A stretch of DNA of 64,000 bases from Microbacterium sp. MYb62. GTDB lineage: Bacteria; Actinomycetota; Actinomycetes; Actinomycetales; Microbacteriaceae. The notes beneath the pieces are model-generated. The model was not told the DNA's origin. It ran no database searches and was given only the letters and a program-made list of their open reading frames with translations. The stretch covers positions 248,001-312,000 of the forward strand of contig NZ_PCOY01000002.1 of assembly GCF_002979475.1 (NCBI RefSeq). Reading direction: 5' to 3'. Within the stretch, counting starts at the first letter, position 1; the number at the start of each line of letters is the position of its first letter. Shown here in pieces: positions 60,878 to 64,000 of the stretch. Both the position numbers and the translations under genes were made by a program.

Positions 60878-63238
60878 ATGCGCGATTCGATCCAGCGACA
60901 GATCCTGCCGATTCCGTACCGGGGCGCCGACTTCCCGGCGACGTTCGATGCGAAGGATCCGGATACGGCGTTCCCGCCGATCGAGCCGCTGCTGCCGCCG
61001 GAGGGTGCGCCGAATGTGCTCATCGTTCTGATCGACGACTGCGGGTTCGGTGCCTCCAGTGCGTTCGGCGGTCCCATCGCGACGCCGACGTTCGAGAAGC
61101 TGGCCGGGCAGGGGCTGAAGTACACGCGGTTCCACAACACCTCGCTGTGCTCCCCGACGCGGGCCGCGCTGCTCTCGGGACGCAATCACCACACGGTCGG
61201 GATGGGCGGGATCACGGAGATCGCGACGTCGGCTCCGGGGTACAGCTCGGTCCGGCCGAACGACTGCGCCCCGTTGGCCGAGACGCTGAAGCTGAACGGA
61301 TACTCCACCGCGCAGTTCGGGAAGTGCCATGAGGTGCCCGTGTGGCAGACGAGCCCGATGGGTCCGTTCGAGAACTGGCCATCCGGCGGGGGCGGGTTCG
61401 AGTACTTCTACGGTTTCGTGGGCGGTGAGACGAACCAGTACGCGCCGGCGCTCTATCACAACACGACTCCGGTGGAGCCGGATCGCACACCGGAGGAGGG
61501 GTACCACCTCACCGAGGACATCACGGATCGGGCGATCGACTGGGTGCGCCAGCAGAAGGCGCTGATGCCGACGAAACCCTTCTTCGCGTACTTCGCGCCG
61601 GGGGCGACCCACGCCCCCCACCACGTGCCCACGGAGTGGTCGGACAAGTACAAGGGCGCGTTCGACGACGGATGGGACAGCCTGCGCGCGGAGACCTTCG
61701 CCCGGCAGCAGCAGCTCGGCGTCCTCCCTGAGTCGGCGGAGCTGACGGCTCGGCACGAGCAGATTCCCGCGTGGGAGGACATGCCGGCCGAGCTGAAGCC
61801 CGTCCTCGCCCGCCAGATGGAGGTGTACGCCGGCTTCCTCGAGCACACCGATCATCATGTCGGGCGACTCATCGACGCACTGTCAGACCTCGACGTCCTC
61901 GACGACACGCTCGTGTACGTCATCATCGGCGACAACGGCGCCTCCGCCGAGGGCGACGTCACAGGATGCTTCAACGAGTTGATCAACCTCAACGGCGCCG
62001 CCGAGATGCAGACCGCGGAGTTCATGGCCTCGCGCATCGACGACTTCGGCACCCCCGCGGCCTACAACCACTACGCCGTGGGGTGGGCGCATGCCATGAA
62101 CACTCCGTACCAGTGGACGAAGCAGGTCGCCTCCCACTGGGGTGGCACCCGTACCGGCACGATCGTGCGCTGGCCGCGCGGCATCGACGCCGCCGGCGAG
62201 ACCAGGCACCAGTTCCACCATGTCATCGACATCGCCCCGACCGTGCTCGAAGCGGCGGGAATCCCCGAGCCGACCTTCGTCAACGGCGTGCAGCAGCACC
62301 CCTACGAGGGGATCAGCATGGCCTACTCCTTCGACGATGAGCAGGCGGAGGATCGACGCCGCACCCAGTACTTCGAGATGTTCGTCAACCGCGGCATCTA
62401 CCACCAGGGATGGACGGCGGTCACTCGTCACTCGATCCCCTGGGATCAGGGCAAGCCGCTTCCCCCCATCGACGACGACGCATGGGAGCTCTACGGCCCC
62501 GATGACTGGACGCAGGCGCATGACATCGCCGCCGACAACCCGGAGAAGCTGGCGCACCTGCAGCAGAAGTTCCTGCTGGAGGCGTCGAAGTACAAGGTGT
62601 TCCCGCTCGACGATCGACGTATCGAGCGCTTCAACTCCGACCTCGCCGGGCGGCCCACCCTCATCCACGGTGACCGTCAGCTGCTTTTCGGCGGAATGGG
62701 CCGACTGACCGAGAACGTCGTGCTCAACGTCAAGAACAAGTCCCACGCGATCACCGCCGATGTGACCGTGGGAGACGGGGCCACGGGCGTCGTGGTCGCG
62801 CAGGGCGGCGCGTTCGGCGGCTGGGCGATCTACCTCGACGAGGGGAAGCCCACCTACTGCTACAACCTGTTCGGCATGCAGCGCACGTACGTCCGGAGCG
62901 CACAGCCGCTCGCTTCCGGAGACCATCAGGTGCGCCTCGAGTTCGATTACGACGGGGGCGGCCTGGGAAAGGGCGCCACCGCCGAACTCTATCTCGACGG
63001 CGCCAAGGTCGCGACAGGACGCATCGAGGCCACGGTGCCGTTGGCGTTCTCGGGCGATGAGACCACCGACGTCGGCTCCGACACCGGTACTCCGGTCAGT
63101 GAGGACTACGACACGCGCGGCAGCGTCTTCACCGGGCGCGTCCACCGCGTGCAGATCGATCTCGGCGACGATGCCCATGCGCATGATCACCTCATCCCCA
63201 TCGAGGATCGGATGCGGATCATCACGACGCGGCAGTGA
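60878..63238 (+). CDS. Type I sulfatase (arylsulfatase)
   Basis: The 786-residue enzyme hydrolyses sulfate esters. It has the N-terminal Asp pair VLIVLIDDCGFG, the formylglycine motif C91-S-P-T-R95 followed by LSGRNHH, and a later GDNGAS metal site. A long C-terminal beta domain is present, as in large arylsulfatases. No signal peptide is seen, so it may be cytoplasmic. The ATG at 60878 sits 8 bp after GGAG; a GTG at 60872 is too close. Confidence 0.9.
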   Translation: MRDSIQRQILPIPYRGADFPATFDAKDPDTAFPPIEPLLPPEGAPNVLIVLIDDCGFGASSAFGGPIATPTFEKLAGQGLKYTRFHNTSLCSPTRAALLSGRNHHTVGMGGITEIATSAPGYSSVRPNDCAPLAETLKLNGYSTAQFGKCHEVPVWQTSPMGPFENWPSGGGGFEYFYGFVGGETNQYAPALYHNTTPVEPDRTPEEGYHLTEDITDRAIDWVRQQKALMPTKPFFAYFAPGATHAPHHVPTEWSDKYKGAFDDGWDSLRAETFARQQQLGVLPESAELTARHEQIPAWEDMPAELKPVLARQMEVYAGFLEHTDHHVGRLIDALSDLDVLDDTLVYVIIGDNGASAEGDVTGCFNELINLNGAAEMQTAEFMASRIDDFGTPAAYNHYAVGWAHAMNTPYQWTKQVASHWGGTRTGTIVRWPRGIDAAGETRHQFHHVIDIAPTVLEAAGIPEPTFVNGVQQHPYEGISMAYSFDDEQAEDRRRTQYFEMFVNRGIYHQGWTAVTRHSIPWDQGKPLPPIDDDAWELYGPDDWTQAHDIAADNPEKLAHLQQKFLLEASKYKVFPLDDRRIERFNSDLAGRPTLIHGDRQLLFGGMGRLTENVVLNVKNKSHAITADVTVGDGATGVVVAQGGAFGGWAIYLDEGKPTYCYNLFGMQRTYVRSAQPLASGDHQVRLEFDYDGGGLGKGATAELYLDGAKVATGRIEATVPLAFSGDETTDVGSDTGTPVSEDYDTRGSVFTGRVHRVQIDLGDDAHAHDHLIPIEDRMRIITTRQ

Positions 63239-63329
63239 GATCCGGCGAGAGCGTCGTCCGCTGCCGCTGATCCGAGTGCCACCGGCACGCCAGGCCGAAC
63301 CGTCGAGGGTGCCACGGTTGGATGGGCGT

Positions 63330-64000
63330 ATGAGCCACGAAGAGACCCTGGCGGGCGGCAATGCCGGTGGGCCGGTCGTGAAGGTCGACGGCACGGTGCG
63401 CAAGACATGGGGCGACAGCACGCCGAGCGTCGTGGCCTTCATGGAGTTCGTGCGGAGCCGCGGTGTCGACCTGCCTGTGCCGATGGGGAGGGACGAGCAG
63501 GGGCGTCAGGTCATGGAGTTCATCCCCGGCCGACTCGCGATGCACGGGGAGCCGCTGTCACATGCGGAGCTCCGCAGGGTGGGGGAGATGGTGCGTGCGA
63601 TCCACGACGCGAGCGCCGACTTCATCCCGCCCTCGGAGGCCCGGTGGGAGACCGCGATCGCGGCGCCCGGCGCCGATCTGGTGTGCCACAACGATCTGGC
63701 TCCGTGGAACCTGATGGTCGGGGACCGATGGGTCTTCATCGACTGGGACGGCGCTGCGCCGAGTACGCGACTGTGGGATCTCGCCTATGCGGCGCAGGCC
63801 TTCACCCTGTCCCGCGTCGACAGCCCTCCCGAGCGTGCGGCGAGCGACCTGAGTGCGTTCGTCGACGGCTACGGTGCCGACGATGAGCTCCGCGCTGCGC
63901 TGCCGGAGGTCATGACGCGACGAGCGGCGGCGATGTTCGAGCTGCTCCGGTCGGGCCACGCAGAACATCGGGAGCCCTGGGGGACCATGTTCAGCGAGGG
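63330..64000 (+). CDS. APH-family phosphotransferase (partial, runs off the window)
   Basis: The frame beginning at ATG 63330 is open to the window end. It encodes VVKVDGTVRKTWG at the start, then DLVCHNDLAPWNLMVG and VFIDWDGAAPSTRLWDLAYAA. These are the catalytic loop (HNDLAPWN) and metal-binding Asp of aminoglycoside phosphotransferase-fold kinases. The substrate may be a small molecule rather than an antibiotic. Confidence 0.8.
   Translation, partial: MSHEETLAGGNAGGPVVKVDGTVRKTWGDSTPSVVAFMEFVRSRGVDLPVPMGRDEQGRQVMEFIPGRLAMHGEPLSHAELRRVGEMVRAIHDASADFIPPSEARWETAIAAPGADLVCHNDLAPWNLMVGDRWVFIDWDGAAPSTRLWDLAYAAQAFTLSRVDSPPERAASDLSAFVDGYGADDELRAALPEVMTRRAAAMFELLRSGHAEHREPWGTMFSE

Noticed and set aside
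1..64000. tRNA or rRNA genes
   Set aside because: No cloverleaf with a T-arm GGTTCGAATCC-type signature or rRNA-like block was noticed in any intergenic region on reading; a covariance-model scan was not possible.

Overview
The window is high-GC DNA with GTG starts, dense operons joined by ATGA/GTGA overlaps, WXG100 proteins, coenzyme F420 genes, a chaplin-like wall protein and a DnaB helicase. This points to an actinobacterium, most likely Microbacterium or another member of the Microbacteriaceae. It looks chromosomal and rich in accessory catabolic genes. Families were assigned from motifs and remembered family sequences; no database was searched.

Layout. 1-4.4 kb: the end of a membrane-protein gene, then an Fe(3+)/polyamine-type ABC importer. 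4.4-8.1 kb: a type VII-type toxin/immunity cassette and two small membrane proteins, bracketed by two copies of an 85-bp palindromic repeat. 8.1-12.7 kb: an F420 operon (luciferase-like oxidoreductase, cofE, fgd, cofC, cofD). 12.8-16.6 kb: an ImmA-like peptidase, a DUF4440-like protein and, on the minus strand, a three-gene ABC importer of the kind proposed to import F420-0. 16.9-23.5 kb: alpha/beta hydrolase, hydantoinase/allantoinase-like enzyme, luciferase-like oxidoreductase, aldehyde dehydrogenase and ThDP enzyme. 23.7-33.9 kb: two taurine/nitrate/pyrimidine-type ABC importers, each with two different permeases, an MFS protein, a YefM-YoeB pair and a Nudix hydrolase. 34.0-38.3 kb: oxidoreductase, CoA-transferase, amidohydrolase and a LigB/LigA-type ring-cleavage dioxygenase. 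38.4-43.6 kb: a second WXG100 operon and two secreted repeat-rich proteins. 43.8-45.5 kb: a DnaA-box cluster and dnaB. 46.3-51.5 kb: a GntR regulator and a meta-cleavage operon. 51.6-57.4 kb: twin palindromic operators, LacI and LysR regulators, an MHS transporter, an FAD monooxygenase and an F420-reductase-like protein. 57.4-64 kb: an ECF sigma factor with its partner, an epimerase, a methyltransferase, a sulfatase and a partial phosphotransferase.

How the genes work together. The central observation is a 15-bp palindrome, TGGATNCNGNATCCA, found in five intergenic regions between 8.1 and 34.1 kb. It precedes the F420 synthesis/Fgd operon, the proposed deazaflavin importer, the hydrolase-hydantoinase-oxidoreductase operon, both ABC importers and the ring-cleavage operon. 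I read this as one regulon that supplies F420, regenerates F420H2 through Fgd, imports a substrate, and degrades it by F420-dependent redox chemistry, cyclic-amide hydrolysis and extradiol cleavage. No FbiC (the Fo synthase) is in the window, so the cofactor precursor may be scavenged. The substrate is unknown; a nitrogen-containing ring would fit the enzyme set.
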